The translations under genes were made by a program, and so were the position numbers. DNA of 64,000 bases from Oceanospirillum sp047518265. GTDB lineage: Bacteria; Pseudomonadota; Gammaproteobacteria; Pseudomonadales; Halomonadaceae. Where the stretch lies: positions 68,741-132,740 of the forward strand of contig JAKZRG010000060.1 of NCBI GenBank assembly GCA_047518265.1. The letters are read 5' to 3'. Below are positions 51,116 to 59,823 of this stretch, piece after piece; position 1 is the first letter of the stretch, and every line of letters begins with the position of its first letter. Under the pieces are notes generated by a model. It saw only the letters and a list, made by a program, of their open reading frames with translations. It did no database searches and was not told the DNA's origin.

Positions 51116-51189
51116 TTATCAAATTATCTGACAACCTAGTCGTCCCTTCAGAATATGACTTACAGAACTATCAGAGACTCCTTGGATCT

Positions 51190-51225
51190 ATTCCTACTCC
51201 CATACTTGCTATGGGAGTAAGGAAT
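51190..51225. terminator. Convergent hairpin between aldehyde dehydrogenase and GGDEF gene
   Basis: ATTCCTACTCCCATA (51190-51204) pairs with TATGGGAGTAAGGAAT (51210-51225) over 15 bp with one bulged base and a five-base loop. It touches the stop codon of the leftward GGDEF gene. T-runs are absent, but the position suits a two-way terminator. Confidence 0.6.
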
Positions 51226-53507
51226 CATGGATTAGGATCAAAAGATCCTGCAACCGAGGCGGCAAAAACACAGTTACGTCCTCTATCTTTCGCTTCGTAC
51301 ATAGCTTCATCAGCCCGTGTAATTAGATTATCGATAGACTCACCCTTCTGATACTGCGCGACACCAAAACTACAACTAACAGGTTTGCCAATTTCAAAAT
51401 CATGTTCTGAAATGGTCATCCGAATCTTATCAGCAGTAGCGTGGGCCCGATCCAAATCACTTTCCATCATCAGGAATATAAACTCTTCTCCTCCCCAACG
51501 AGCAAAACGATCCGTCTTACGGATATTTTTAGAGACAAGCTGAGTCAGATTTACCAATACTTGATCACCAATAGAATGCCCCAGCGTATCATTAATATCT
51601 TTAAACTTATCGATATCAAAAAAGATCAGAGAAAGCGGCCAATCATGGCGATCTGCAAGGTTTATAAAATCTTCTAACTCCTGTCGTACCTTACGCCGGG
51701 TCAAAATTCCGGTCAGCTCATCCCGCTCTGCCAGATAGGTAATCTGTTTGTTATAACGCGCCATACTCTGGTAACGGTAGAGGGCAAAGGCAGCTAACAA
51801 TGCCACACCCGCCATAACCTTCCAAACGAGGGAGTAATCCACAACCGTATTGAAATCGACTTTGAACCATCGGTTTAGAATCTGTTCATGTTCTTCCTGA
51901 GATATAGCGCCAATAGCCTTATTGATCCCTCCAAGTAAAGCAGGCTCTTCGGTGGTAACCGCAATACTGATATCCCAGCTATCGTACAACAGATTGCTGA
52001 TTGAGATGCCAGTGATTTGGTTTTCTCTTAGCTTATGGATAAGGCTGGCTTCTGCCCCAACTAAAGCATCAACCTCTCCATTCATCACCATATGAAAACC
52101 ATCCCCCATATTTGTCACAGGAACCAGCTTGGCCGCAGGATAACGATCCTGCAGAATATCGTGAAAAGCAGATAGGTCTTTTACTGCAATACGTTGATCT
52201 TTTAAGATCATATTTCGGTTTTCAGGTAGGGTCGCCACCACCGCCGGAATACTAAGATAAGGGCGGCTAAAACGTAAATAATGACTACGCTGAACGGTTT
52301 GCATCGCCCCTGCCACAAGATCGCATTGCCCTGCACGGGCCAGTTTCAGTGTTTCACGCCAAGTATTGGATGGTACTATGTTATAGCTTAATCCCACATC
52401 GCCCATGATCAACTTTAAGTAATCCGAGATCATGCCTTGATGGCCATCGTTCTGGAAGGATTCATAAGGATGCCAATCAGGATTGATACAGGCTTTTAAC
52501 GACTGGGTATTACTTAAATAAGCCTGTTCTTTCAGAGTAAGACGTAGCTGGTTACTGATAGGTTTATAGATAAAATCATCAAAATTATAATCACGATTAA
52601 TGCTATTAGTTATCAAATAAACTTGCGCCATCTGGTTAAATTTATTCAGTGATAGACTGCCAAAATCTCCCTGATGATCATAAGCCAATTTTTTTAATTC
52701 CTGACCTTCAAAAATCAAAGCATCAAGCGCTTTATTTTGGCTATTGTAATGCTCTTTAATCGTCGTTGCAGTTTCAGTGATATTGTCAAAAGCATAATGC
52801 CAGCCACGTAAAGACGCCCGATAAAAACGTTCCGTAAGCCCAGGATGTGCCTGAGTAAATTTCCGAGAGGTAAATAGAATGTCCGAGTACATATCAAAGC
52901 CAAAATCCTTGGGATGGATAATATTGTACTCAACCCCCTCTTTTTCCATGATATAGGGTTCATTAGAGATATAAGAAGCCATAGCATCAGTGCGACCGGC
53001 AATAAGATCCTGCACATCATAGCTGTGCTTCTGCTGTTTAAAATCAGAATTTGTAATACCGGATTGCAACAACATAGCCAACAGCTCACCCACACGCTTA
53101 GCATCGTCGGTGATCATAATACTTTTATCACGCAACTCTGCGGGGCGGTAAATACCCGATTGTTTTGTCGTTAGCAGCATCAAGGGGGATTGTTGAAAAG
53201 CAGCAAACAGCGCCACCATATTATGATCTTTTAAACCGTCGATCAGCAATGCAGAGCGCCCAACACCAAAATCTGCCCGACCTGTCACCACGGCATGATA
53301 AGGGCTTACTCCCGCCCCCATTTCAAGCAACTCAACGTCCAAACCCTCTTCTTCATAAAAGCCTTTTTGCTCTGCCATATAATAACCCGCAAACTGAAAC
53401 TGGTGTTTCCATAGCAACTGCAAACGTACGGTATCAGCAGCGCTACTGGGTAAGGTATATAGCAAAATCAAGGACAGAGAGAGCGTGAACAGCTTAGACA
53501 TCAACAA
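51225..53507 (-). CDS. Diguanylate cyclase with two fused periplasmic binding domains
   Basis: 760 aa. Signal peptide (about 1-23), then an NMT1/THI5-like binding domain (about 25-310; LLWKHQFQFAGYYMAEQKGF and SIMITDDAKRVGELL). An amino-acid-type SBP_bac_3 domain follows (about 335-560; CINPDWHPYESFQNDG, RSHYLRFSRPYLSIP). Then come a membrane segment (about 572-592) and a cytoplasmic GGDEF domain (about 600-755) with an active site RWGGEEF and an I-site RKTD five residues before it. The cyclase therefore looks active and feedback-inhibited. NMT1 domains bind pyrimidine thiamine precursors or related compounds. It is divergent from kefF across 383 bases. Ligands are unknown. Confidence 0.87.
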   Translation of the reverse strand: MLMSKLFTLSLSLILLYTLPSSAADTVRLQLLWKHQFQFAGYYMAEQKGFYEEEGLDVELLEMGAGVSPYHAVVTGRADFGVGRSALLIDGLKDHNMVALFAAFQQSPLMLLTTKQSGIYRPAELRDKSIMITDDAKRVGELLAMLLQSGITNSDFKQQKHSYDVQDLIAGRTDAMASYISNEPYIMEKEGVEYNIIHPKDFGFDMYSDILFTSRKFTQAHPGLTERFYRASLRGWHYAFDNITETATTIKEHYNSQNKALDALIFEGQELKKLAYDHQGDFGSLSLNKFNQMAQVYLITNSINRDYNFDDFIYKPISNQLRLTLKEQAYLSNTQSLKACINPDWHPYESFQNDGHQGMISDYLKLIMGDVGLSYNIVPSNTWRETLKLARAGQCDLVAGAMQTVQRSHYLRFSRPYLSIPAVVATLPENRNMILKDQRIAVKDLSAFHDILQDRYPAAKLVPVTNMGDGFHMVMNGEVDALVGAEASLIHKLRENQITGISISNLLYDSWDISIAVTTEEPALLGGINKAIGAISQEEHEQILNRWFKVDFNTVVDYSLVWKVMAGVALLAAFALYRYQSMARYNKQITYLAERDELTGILTRRKVRQELEDFINLADRHDWPLSLIFFDIDKFKDINDTLGHSIGDQVLVNLTQLVSKNIRKTDRFARWGGEEFIFLMMESDLDRAHATADKIRMTISEHDFEIGKPVSCSFGVAQYQKGESIDNLITRADEAMYEAKDRGRNCVFAASVAGSFDPNP

Positions 53508-53890
53508 AACCCTGTTTGGCTAAGGGGTACAACTTTATATGTAGAATCAAACATTAACCATACAAAATATACTAGACCTATTGTGTCTCATGAACAATCC
53601 ATCCCTTTGTTTATGATCAAATAATTGGCAACTCTTTATTGCAATTAGCTCATAGAGTAATTAATCGAAAAAGCTAAAGCCCTTGTTGCTATTGATGTCA
53701 TAAGAATTAAATAAACTAAACCCACAGACAAAACTTTATTACAAAAGGTTGTAGTATTTTCCAGATAGCCTCTGGAGAATTTATTTTCCAGAGTCTTCTT
53801 CGTATCGAATGTGATGTTTAATAGAAAAATCATCCTAGATAACGTTATGCTCAGTAGAGAAATCTTCGCCCAAATATAGCGAGCTAAAAG
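53508..53890. promoter_or_regulatory. Divergent region between the GGDEF gene and kefF
   Basis: 383 AT-rich bases. One hairpin, CTCTGGAGAA-TTTA-TTTTCCAGAG (53770-53793), followed by TCTTCTTC, lies about 100 bases before kefF and may be a leader structure. No other feature was recognised. Confidence 0.4.
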
Positions 53891-54511
53891 ATGCCAGATA
53901 AGAAAATACTGCTGCTTTTTGCCCATCCGTCCCAACGTCGATCTGAAGTGAATCGCCCCATGTTTATGGCGGCTCAAAGGCTTGAAGGAGTGACCTGTGT
54001 GGATCTCTACGCTGAATACCCCACACTTAGAATTGACGTGGAGAAGGAACAACAGCGTCTATTGGATCATGATGTAATTTTGTTTCAGTTTCCTTTTTAC
54101 TGGTATTCAACGCCTGCCATATTGAAGGAATGGCAAGATTTAGTGTTGGAACACGGCTTTGCCTATGGAGCGGGTGGTACGGCTCTTCACGGTAAACACT
54201 TTATCTGCGCCCTTTCCGCTGGAGGTAATGAAGAAACCTATCATACGGATGGACTCAATCATTTCACCATCCGAGAACTTCTACACCCCTTGGAACAAAC
54301 CGCTCGTCTGACCGGTATGCATTATCTCCCCCCTTTTGCTATTTTCAGTAGCCGGGATGCCATAGAAGAAAACCGATTGGCACAGCATGTTGAAGAGTGG
54401 CAACAGTTACTGAAAGCACTCATCACCAATAGAATCGATATAAACAAAGCCTCAACCTTAAGCCATATTAACGACGACATTCAGTCTGTACTGCTCGCTG
54501 AAACTCACTGA
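53891..54511 (+). CDS. kefF: KefF-like quinone oxidoreductase, KefC ancillary protein
   Basis: 206 aa flavodoxin-fold NAD(P)H:quinone oxidoreductase. The N-terminus KKILLLFAHPSQRRSEVN binds FMN phosphate. FPFYWYSTPAILKEWQDLVL and YGAGGTALHGKHF are standard KefF/MdaB segments. Length is a little above E. coli KefF (176). It ends 14 bases before kefC. KefF binds and stimulates the KefC potassium-proton antiporter during electrophile stress. Confidence 0.88.
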   Translation: MPDKKILLLFAHPSQRRSEVNRPMFMAAQRLEGVTCVDLYAEYPTLRIDVEKEQQRLLDHDVILFQFPFYWYSTPAILKEWQDLVLEHGFAYGAGGTALHGKHFICALSAGGNEETYHTDGLNHFTIRELLHPLEQTARLTGMHYLPPFAIFSSRDAIEENRLAQHVEEWQQLLKALITNRIDINKASTLSHINDDIQSVLLAETH

Positions 54512-54525
54512 TTAGAGTAAATGTT

Positions 54526-56460
54526 ATGACAGGTTATTTTATTCAAGGCTTCATCTATCTCTTAGCTGCGGTTATTGCAGTACCTATCGCTAAAAAACTG
54601 GGCTTGGGCTCCGTGCTAGGCTACTTGATTGCCGGTGTTTTTATCGGTCCAGTCACCGGCTTAGTAGGGGATGAAACCCTTACCATCCAACACTTTGCAG
54701 AGTTTGGCGTCGTGATGATGCTATTTCTCGTGGGTTTAGAGCTGGAACCACAGGCACTGTGGCAGATGCGTAATCGATTGTTAGGTCTTGGCGGTTTGCA
54801 AGTGGCTGGAACGACCCTATTGATTATGGCGATACCCATTGCCACAGCCGAAATCTTTAATTTGCCTTGGTCCGTTGCTCTCGCTATCGGCTTAGTTTTC
54901 TCATTATCTTCCACCGCCATTGTCTTACAAACCTTTAACGAGAAGGGACTATCAAAAACCGATGGGGCCAAAAATGCCTTCTCTATCCTGCTCTTCCAGG
55001 ATATTGCTGTTATTCCCATGCTGGCCTTTATTCCTTTACTTGCGCTACCCGAGCTATTAGATACCACTGCTCATTTAGCAACAGACTCTCACGATACGTT
55101 AGATATTACCGCCTCTCTTCCCGGCTGGGCTTATACTCTTGTGGTCATTGGCAGTATCTCCGCCATTATTTTAGGTGGCCATTTTTTAAGCCGCCCTTTA
55201 CTTAAATTCATCGCAGATACTGGCCTACGGGAGATCTTTTTAGCCTGTGCCCTATTGCTGATCATAGGTATCGCCGCCCTGATGAGTGTGATCGGGTTAT
55301 CTCCCGCATTGGGCACCTTCTTAGCCGGTGTTGTACTGGCGAATAGTGAGTTCCGCCACGAACTAGAGTCCAATATAGAGCCCTTTAAAGGCCTCTTACT
55401 GGGACTATTTTTTATCACTGTGGGGGCAGGTGTAAACTTTGGTGTATTAACCAGTCAGTTTCTTTTAATCGTGGGCATCACTCTAGGGGTTATCTTAATC
55501 AAGGCTGCGGTACTGTTTATTTTGGCCAGCCTATTCAAAATAAAAGGCAGTGACCGTTGGCTAGTAACATTAAGTTTGGCTCAGGCTGGTGAGTTTGGTT
55601 TTGTGCTGTTGAGCTTTACCGTACAACAAAGTGTCATCAGTCCTGCCATCGCAGAAACCCTTCAGCTTGTTGTTGCGCTTTCCATGTTCCTCACTCCCGT
55701 CCTCTTCATACTGTTTGAGAAAGTCATACTGCCCAAATTTGAAGAAAAGTCGAACCATAAAGAAGCGGATGAGATTGACGAAAAAGGTCAGGTGATTATC
55801 GCCGGGGTCGGGCGTTTTGGTCAGATTGTTAATCGCTTATTGGTGGCTAACGATATTAAAACCACCGTGCTGGATCATCAGACCTCACAGGTCGATAATA
55901 TGCGTGCCATCGATATCAAAGCTTATTTTGGTGACGCTACCAAGCCTGGTCTACTGCATACGGCAGGTATAGAAGAAGCCTCTCTGTTTATTATCGCCAT
56001 CGATAACAAAGAGGAGTCCGTCAAATTGGCTCGTTACCTAAAAAGAGCTTATCCAACCCTGAAAATCCTTGCTAGAGCCTATGACAGAGGCCATCTCTAT
56101 CAACTCAGACATGAAGGCGTGGATTATATTCAACCGGAAACCTATCACTCAGCCTTAGAAGTCGGTTCTCAGGCGTTAATGGACTTGGGATTTCACCCCT
56201 TTGATGTTGAACAGAAAAAACACACCTTTAAGCGTATCGAATTGGATGCCTCAGACGTACTCTTTAAAGAGTGGAATTCAGGCAGTGAGGGCCAACGTTT
56301 TGGTACGGATTACAGGAACCTGTTTATGGAGTATCAACAAAAGATTGTGGACGAGATGTCTGGAGACAGAACCGATAAACACACCAGTAGCGAACGCTCT
56401 TGGACACCGCCGCCAAAAGGTTATACCAAGCACTTAGGCGAGACAGATAATAAAGCTTAA
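54526..56460 (+). CDS. kefC: Glutathione-regulated potassium-proton antiporter (KefC/KefB type)
   Basis: 644 aa. About 12 membrane helices of the CPA2 antiporter fold (about 5-390) include the conserved FLVGLELEP and LFQDIAVIPMLA segments. A cytoplasmic RCK/TrkA-N domain begins VIIAGVGRFGQIVNRLL (about 425) with the nucleotide-site YFGDATKPGLL. A charged C-terminal tail follows. Length is near E. coli KefC (620). The preceding kefF favours KefC over KefB. It protects cells from toxic electrophiles by acidifying the cytoplasm when glutathione adducts form. Confidence 0.9.
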   Translation: MTGYFIQGFIYLLAAVIAVPIAKKLGLGSVLGYLIAGVFIGPVTGLVGDETLTIQHFAEFGVVMMLFLVGLELEPQALWQMRNRLLGLGGLQVAGTTLLIMAIPIATAEIFNLPWSVALAIGLVFSLSSTAIVLQTFNEKGLSKTDGAKNAFSILLFQDIAVIPMLAFIPLLALPELLDTTAHLATDSHDTLDITASLPGWAYTLVVIGSISAIILGGHFLSRPLLKFIADTGLREIFLACALLLIIGIAALMSVIGLSPALGTFLAGVVLANSEFRHELESNIEPFKGLLLGLFFITVGAGVNFGVLTSQFLLIVGITLGVILIKAAVLFILASLFKIKGSDRWLVTLSLAQAGEFGFVLLSFTVQQSVISPAIAETLQLVVALSMFLTPVLFILFEKVILPKFEEKSNHKEADEIDEKGQVIIAGVGRFGQIVNRLLVANDIKTTVLDHQTSQVDNMRAIDIKAYFGDATKPGLLHTAGIEEASLFIIAIDNKEESVKLARYLKRAYPTLKILARAYDRGHLYQLRHEGVDYIQPETYHSALEVGSQALMDLGFHPFDVEQKKHTFKRIELDASDVLFKEWNSGSEGQRFGTDYRNLFMEYQQKIVDEMSGDRTDKHTSSERSWTPPPKGYTKHLGETDNKA

Positions 56461-56469
56461 TAGCCAAAC

Positions 56470-56492
56470 AGGCCTGAGAATACCTCAGGCCT
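56470..56492 (+). terminator. Hairpin after kefC
   Basis: AGGCCTGAG-AATAC-CTCAGGCCT is a perfect 9-bp stem starting ten bases past the kefC stop. The following TATATGG is only weakly T-rich. Confidence 0.6.
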
Positions 56493-56501
56493 TATATGGG
56501 C

Positions 56502-56565
56502 TCACTTAGAGCACAATTCACTTAGAGCACAATTCACTTAGAACACAACTCACTTAGAACACAAT
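56502..56565. repeat. Four-copy 16-bp tandem repeat after kefC
   Basis: TCACTTAGAGCACAAT occurs at 56502-56517 and 56518-56533, TCACTTAGAACACAAC at 56534-56549, and TCACTTAGAACACAAT at 56550-56565. The units are gapless and differ at one or two positions. The array lies between the kefC hairpin and the convergent hydrolase gene. Confidence 0.9.
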
Positions 56566-56592
56566 TCCCTTCGAGAACCTTTCAATTGCCTC

Positions 56593-57147
56593 TTAGTCAA
56601 TCTCTGACAACAGCATCTCAGTATCTGCCACTCGTGCATAAGCAAATGACAGTGCCGCCATATAAGCCGCATGCACTTGCTTAGCAGGAACGATTATACC
56701 GTTAAACTCCTGATCACGGGTGGCACAGGCATCCTGAGCAACCGTCACGTTATAACCAAAGTCAGCTGCCGCACGTACGCCCGCATCGATGCACATATGA
56801 CTCATAGCACCCACGACGATTAAGTTTTTAATCTCAAGAGTATCCAAAATCTCTTTTAGGTTTGTTTCTTTAAAGCTATTCACAGAATGCTTCAGTACAA
56901 CAGGCTCGTTATCCTGTGCCGCTACACTGCTGTGAATATGTGCCCCTTCGGAACCCGGTAAGAAGAAAGGCGCTTCATTCGTTGTAAACTCATGGCGCAC
57001 ATGTATAACCGGTAGGCCTTTTGCCCGAAATACAGCTAATAATTCAGCGCCTTTTTCAGCGGCTTGATCACATGCCTCCAGCTCCCATTTTCCGCCAGGG
57101 AAATAGTCATTTTGAAAATCGATCAGTAACAAGGCGGTATCAGACAT
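56593..57147 (-). CDS. Isochorismatase-family cysteine hydrolase
   Basis: 184 aa cytoplasmic hydrolase. The catalytic aspartate is in LLLIDFQNDYFPGG, the lysine in PVVLKHSVNSF, and the cysteine in VGAMSHMCIDAGVRAA, forming the D-K-C triad of the family. Length is typical. Related enzymes are nicotinamidases, N-carbamoylsarcosine amidases and isochorismatases; the substrate is not clear. It is divergent, across 104 bases, from a GlxA-type regulator, an arrangement often seen for this hydrolase family. Confidence 0.85.
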   Translation of the reverse strand: MSDTALLLIDFQNDYFPGGKWELEACDQAAEKGAELLAVFRAKGLPVIHVRHEFTTNEAPFFLPGSEGAHIHSSVAAQDNEPVVLKHSVNSFKETNLKEILDTLEIKNLIVVGAMSHMCIDAGVRAAADFGYNVTVAQDACATRDQEFNGIIVPAKQVHAAYMAALSFAYARVADTEMLLSEID

Positions 57148-57251
57148 CTTTGCTGCTCCAAATTATCGTTAAGTTGATAGGCGCTATTATCCAGAATTCA
57201 AACCGTTTACACTGGAGTCATATTTGACATATTTAAGGCAAAAACAGACAT

Positions 57252-58211
57252 ATGACAATCTCCTCAAGCAAAGTAACCCACATTGAGATTATTCAATATC
57301 CCGGTGTTATGAGATCAGCAACCGAAGGCCTTAGAGAACTCTTTGAACTGGCCAATAGCTTGAAACATGAGCCAAACACAAAAGTATTATTTGAGGTAGT
57401 CGTACACCAAAGTCATGAGCTATCTGAAGAAAATGAGATTAAAGAAAACAAAGGTTCGAGGGTTATTATTCTCCCGCCTTGCTTAAGTGATGAGTATTAT
57501 TCCCGTGAACAAGAGCAACTCTCACTCTGGCTCCAGAAACAGCACGCTCAAGGCGCTTTATTATGCTCGGTCTGTGCAGGTGCTTTTATTTTGGCTCAAA
57601 CGGGATTATTGGATCAGCGCTCTGCGACGACTCACTGGATGCTATCGGACAGTTTTGCCAAACGCTTTCCAAAAATTCATTTAGACGATAATAAAATACT
57701 GATCAATGATGGTGACTTGATCACAGCAGGCGGGTTAATGGCCTGGCTGGATCTGGGTTTAGAGCTTGTGGCCCAGTTTGCCAGTCCAACACTGATGCGC
57801 CAATTAGGCAAACGATTGGTCGTGGATACCGGCCCAAGGGAGCAGCGTTACTATCGCTGTTTTATGCCTCGCTTGGATCATGGGGATCGCGTGATTCTAA
57901 AATGCCAACATGACCTACAGCGCAACTATTCTAAACACCTAACCATGAAGGCACTGGCAGAAGATCATCATCTAACAGAGCGAACACTATTACGTCGCTT
58001 TGTTAATGCCACAGGCCTAAAACCCAAAGAGTATTTACAGCAACTGCGTATCAGCAAAGCCTGTGAGGCACTGGAAAACACACAGGATACAGTGGAAATA
58101 ATCGCCCAGAGCATAGGTTATGAAGATGTCAGCGCCTTTAGAAAAATCTTTATAAAAACCACGGGGCTAACACCACGGGAGTTTCGCTCACGCTTTGGTC
58201 GGGATGCGTGA
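57252..58211 (+). CDS. GlxA-type AraC-family regulator with DJ-1/PfpI domain
   Basis: 319 aa. The N-terminal DJ-1/PfpI-like amidotransferase domain (about 5-175) contains the nucleophile-elbow-like CSVCAGAFILAQTG and the THWMLSDSFAKRFP segment. The C-terminal AraC DNA-binding domain (about 215-315) has HHLTERTLLRRFVNATGLKP and the second motif IIAQSIGYEDVSAFRKIFIK. It is divergent from the isochorismatase-family gene and probably activates it. Confidence 0.9.
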   Translation: MTISSSKVTHIEIIQYPGVMRSATEGLRELFELANSLKHEPNTKVLFEVVVHQSHELSEENEIKENKGSRVIILPPCLSDEYYSREQEQLSLWLQKQHAQGALLCSVCAGAFILAQTGLLDQRSATTHWMLSDSFAKRFPKIHLDDNKILINDGDLITAGGLMAWLDLGLELVAQFASPTLMRQLGKRLVVDTGPREQRYYRCFMPRLDHGDRVILKCQHDLQRNYSKHLTMKALAEDHHLTERTLLRRFVNATGLKPKEYLQQLRISKACEALENTQDTVEIIAQSIGYEDVSAFRKIFIKTTGLTPREFRSRFGRDA

Positions 58212-58365
58212 TTTTATTACTGTAAGCTGGTGATGTATTAGGGTTGCAGGCAGTGTACCCGCCATTTAAATGAATCCTCCTAAAACCTAATGGAAAATGC
58301 ACTTGGCTAAAACCAAAAATAAGACCTAAAATAGATGCTAATTTAAATACTTACTTGGTATTACT

Positions 58366-58617
58366 ATGAGACAGGTTTTAGCTGATTACTCAGCCAGTAT
58401 TTCAGAACTGAAGAAAAACCCTACAGCTTTGCTAAATGAAGCAGATGGTTCTGCTATTGCGATTTTAAACCACAATACACCAGCAGCTTATCTTGTTCCG
58501 GCTGAAACATATGAGCTACTGATGGATATGCTTGACGATTATGAGCTGGCAAAGTTGGTTGAAAGCCGTCGAGGTGACTTATCTGCGGCTGTAGAAGTCG
58601 ACATTGATAACCTATAA
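58366..58617 (+). CDS. Phd/YefM-family antitoxin
   Basis: 83 aa. The N-terminal Phd/YefM DNA-binding fold includes SASISELKKNPTALLNEADG and the typical AAYLVPAETYELLMDML. A negatively charged C-terminal tail (ESRRGDLSAAVEVDIDNL) would bind the toxin. It overlaps the toxin gene by 14 bases and probably autoregulates the pair. It is of the StbD/YefM kind. Confidence 0.9.
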   Translation: MRQVLADYSASISELKKNPTALLNEADGSAIAILNHNTPAAYLVPAETYELLMDMLDDYELAKLVESRRGDLSAAVEVDIDNL

Positions 58618-58894
58618 ATTAAAGTTCTTACCTGCGGCACAAAAAGAGTGGAGTAAGCTCGCCCCACACATTCAAAGCCAGTTTAAAAAGAAACTTAAAG
58701 AGCGTCTTGAAAACCCTCACGTATCTTCTGCAAAGCTACGTGGTTACGAATCTGTTTATAAAATCAAACTTCGTACTGCTGGCTACCGTTTAGTGTATGA
58801 GGTAGTCGATAATGAAATTGTTGTGTATGTATTAGCTATTGGCAAACGTGATAAGAATGCTATGTATAAAAAGCTGGCTTCAAGATCTACATAG
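58604..58894 (+). CDS. RelE/ParE-superfamily toxin (StbE-like)
   Basis: 96 aa basic protein starting at TTG 58604, inside the end of the antitoxin gene. It shows the RelE-type pattern FLPAAQKEWSKLAPHIQSQF, then KLRGYESVYKIKLRTAGYRL and VVYVLAIGKRDKNAMYK. RelE toxins cut mRNA on the ribosome; basic Arg and Lys residues are in the expected places. Translational coupling through the overlap would keep antitoxin in excess. Confidence 0.9.
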   Translation: MITYKLKFLPAAQKEWSKLAPHIQSQFKKKLKERLENPHVSSAKLRGYESVYKIKLRTAGYRLVYEVVDNEIVVYVLAIGKRDKNAMYKKLASRST

Positions 58895-59046
58895 AGGAAT
58901 ATATCAAATACACGGAGTTCTCTGGTTTTGGACTACATTTAACAGATTCACTCTTACCGCTACGACTGGTTTTAAGTCTGTTGTAAACTATGTGACTTAA
59001 TTGAGATTGCCTGACATTTTGTATACTAGAGTTTAAAGGATCACTG

Positions 59047-59463
59047 ATGAGTCCACAGAGTGCTCCCCGTTGGCAGCAACGGTTTCAGAACTATCAGAAA
59101 ACACTGAGTCAGTTGGTTCAGGCAACCACGGATTATGATGAAACAGCACCGAATATTGTGAAGGAAGGTGTCTTACAACGTTTTGAATTTACCCATGAAC
59201 TAGCATGGAAAACACTGAAAGATTACCTAGAGTACGAGGGGCATCAGAATATTACAGGTTCTCGAACAGCGGTACGTTTAGCTTTCAATTTGGGTTTGCT
59301 GGAAGATGGTCAACTTTGGATGGATATGATCGAAAGCCGTAACCGCACGGTACATGCTTATGATGAATCTATACTACTGACTGAGTTTACAAAAATACGG
59401 GAGCATTATACGGCTTGTTTTCAACAGCTGGATCAGACATTGGCGATACTATGTACGGACTGA
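59047..59463 (+). CDS. HEPN-domain toxin, HI0074/HepT type
   Basis: 138 aa all-helical protein of the nucleotidyltransferase-substrate-binding (HI0074) family. The segments RWQQRFQNYQKTL and LQRFEFTHELAWKTLKDYLE match it. The motif RNRTVHAY (98-105) is exactly R-x4-H-x-Y, the HEPN RNase active site, whose tyrosine is AMPylated by the partner in the MntA-HepT system. It overlaps the MNT gene by 13 bases. Older annotation calls such proteins substrate-binding subunits; a toxin role follows from later work on the family. Confidence 0.87.
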   Translation: MSPQSAPRWQQRFQNYQKTLSQLVQATTDYDETAPNIVKEGVLQRFEFTHELAWKTLKDYLEYEGHQNITGSRTAVRLAFNLGLLEDGQLWMDMIESRNRTVHAYDESILLTEFTKIREHYTACFQQLDQTLAILCTD

Positions 59464-59756
59464 CAACAACATTGATCAGGCAATTTAACGACGTTTTTTC
59501 ACGATACCCACAGTTGGAAACCGTTGTAATCTTTGGCTCACGAGCAACGGAACGTTACCGGCCTGGGTCAGATATTGATTTGGCCATTATTATCCAACCT
59601 GAAGGTGAGTTAAACCTTAACCAGATTGCATCAGAATTGGATGATCTGAATACACCTTATATGGTTGACCTAGTGGATATCAGGCAGGTGAGTAATGATG
59701 CATTGCTTGAACACATTAGGGATTTTGGTAAACCTTTCTATCCTGTTCATGGTTGA
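59451..59756 (+). CDS. MNT-domain nucleotidyltransferase antitoxin (MntA type)
   Basis: 101 aa minimal nucleotidyltransferase. The active site is G-S-x10-D-x-D: FGSRATERYRPGSDIDLAI with GS at 29-30 and aspartates at 41 and 43. In MntA-HepT modules this enzyme neutralises the HEPN toxin by adding AMP to its active-site tyrosine. The ATG at 59451 was chosen because it gives the usual N-terminus; an in-frame upstream start at 59415 is not an ATG-supported alternative with a better leader. It is the second gene of the pair. Confidence 0.87.
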   Translation: MYGLTTTLIRQFNDVFSRYPQLETVVIFGSRATERYRPGSDIDLAIIIQPEGELNLNQIASELDDLNTPYMVDLVDIRQVSNDALLEHIRDFGKPFYPVHG

Positions 59757-59823
59757 AATATACAGCTTTCATGGGACGTCAATTATACCTGATAGACTTC
59801 TATTAGCCCCTCCCTTGAAACCA

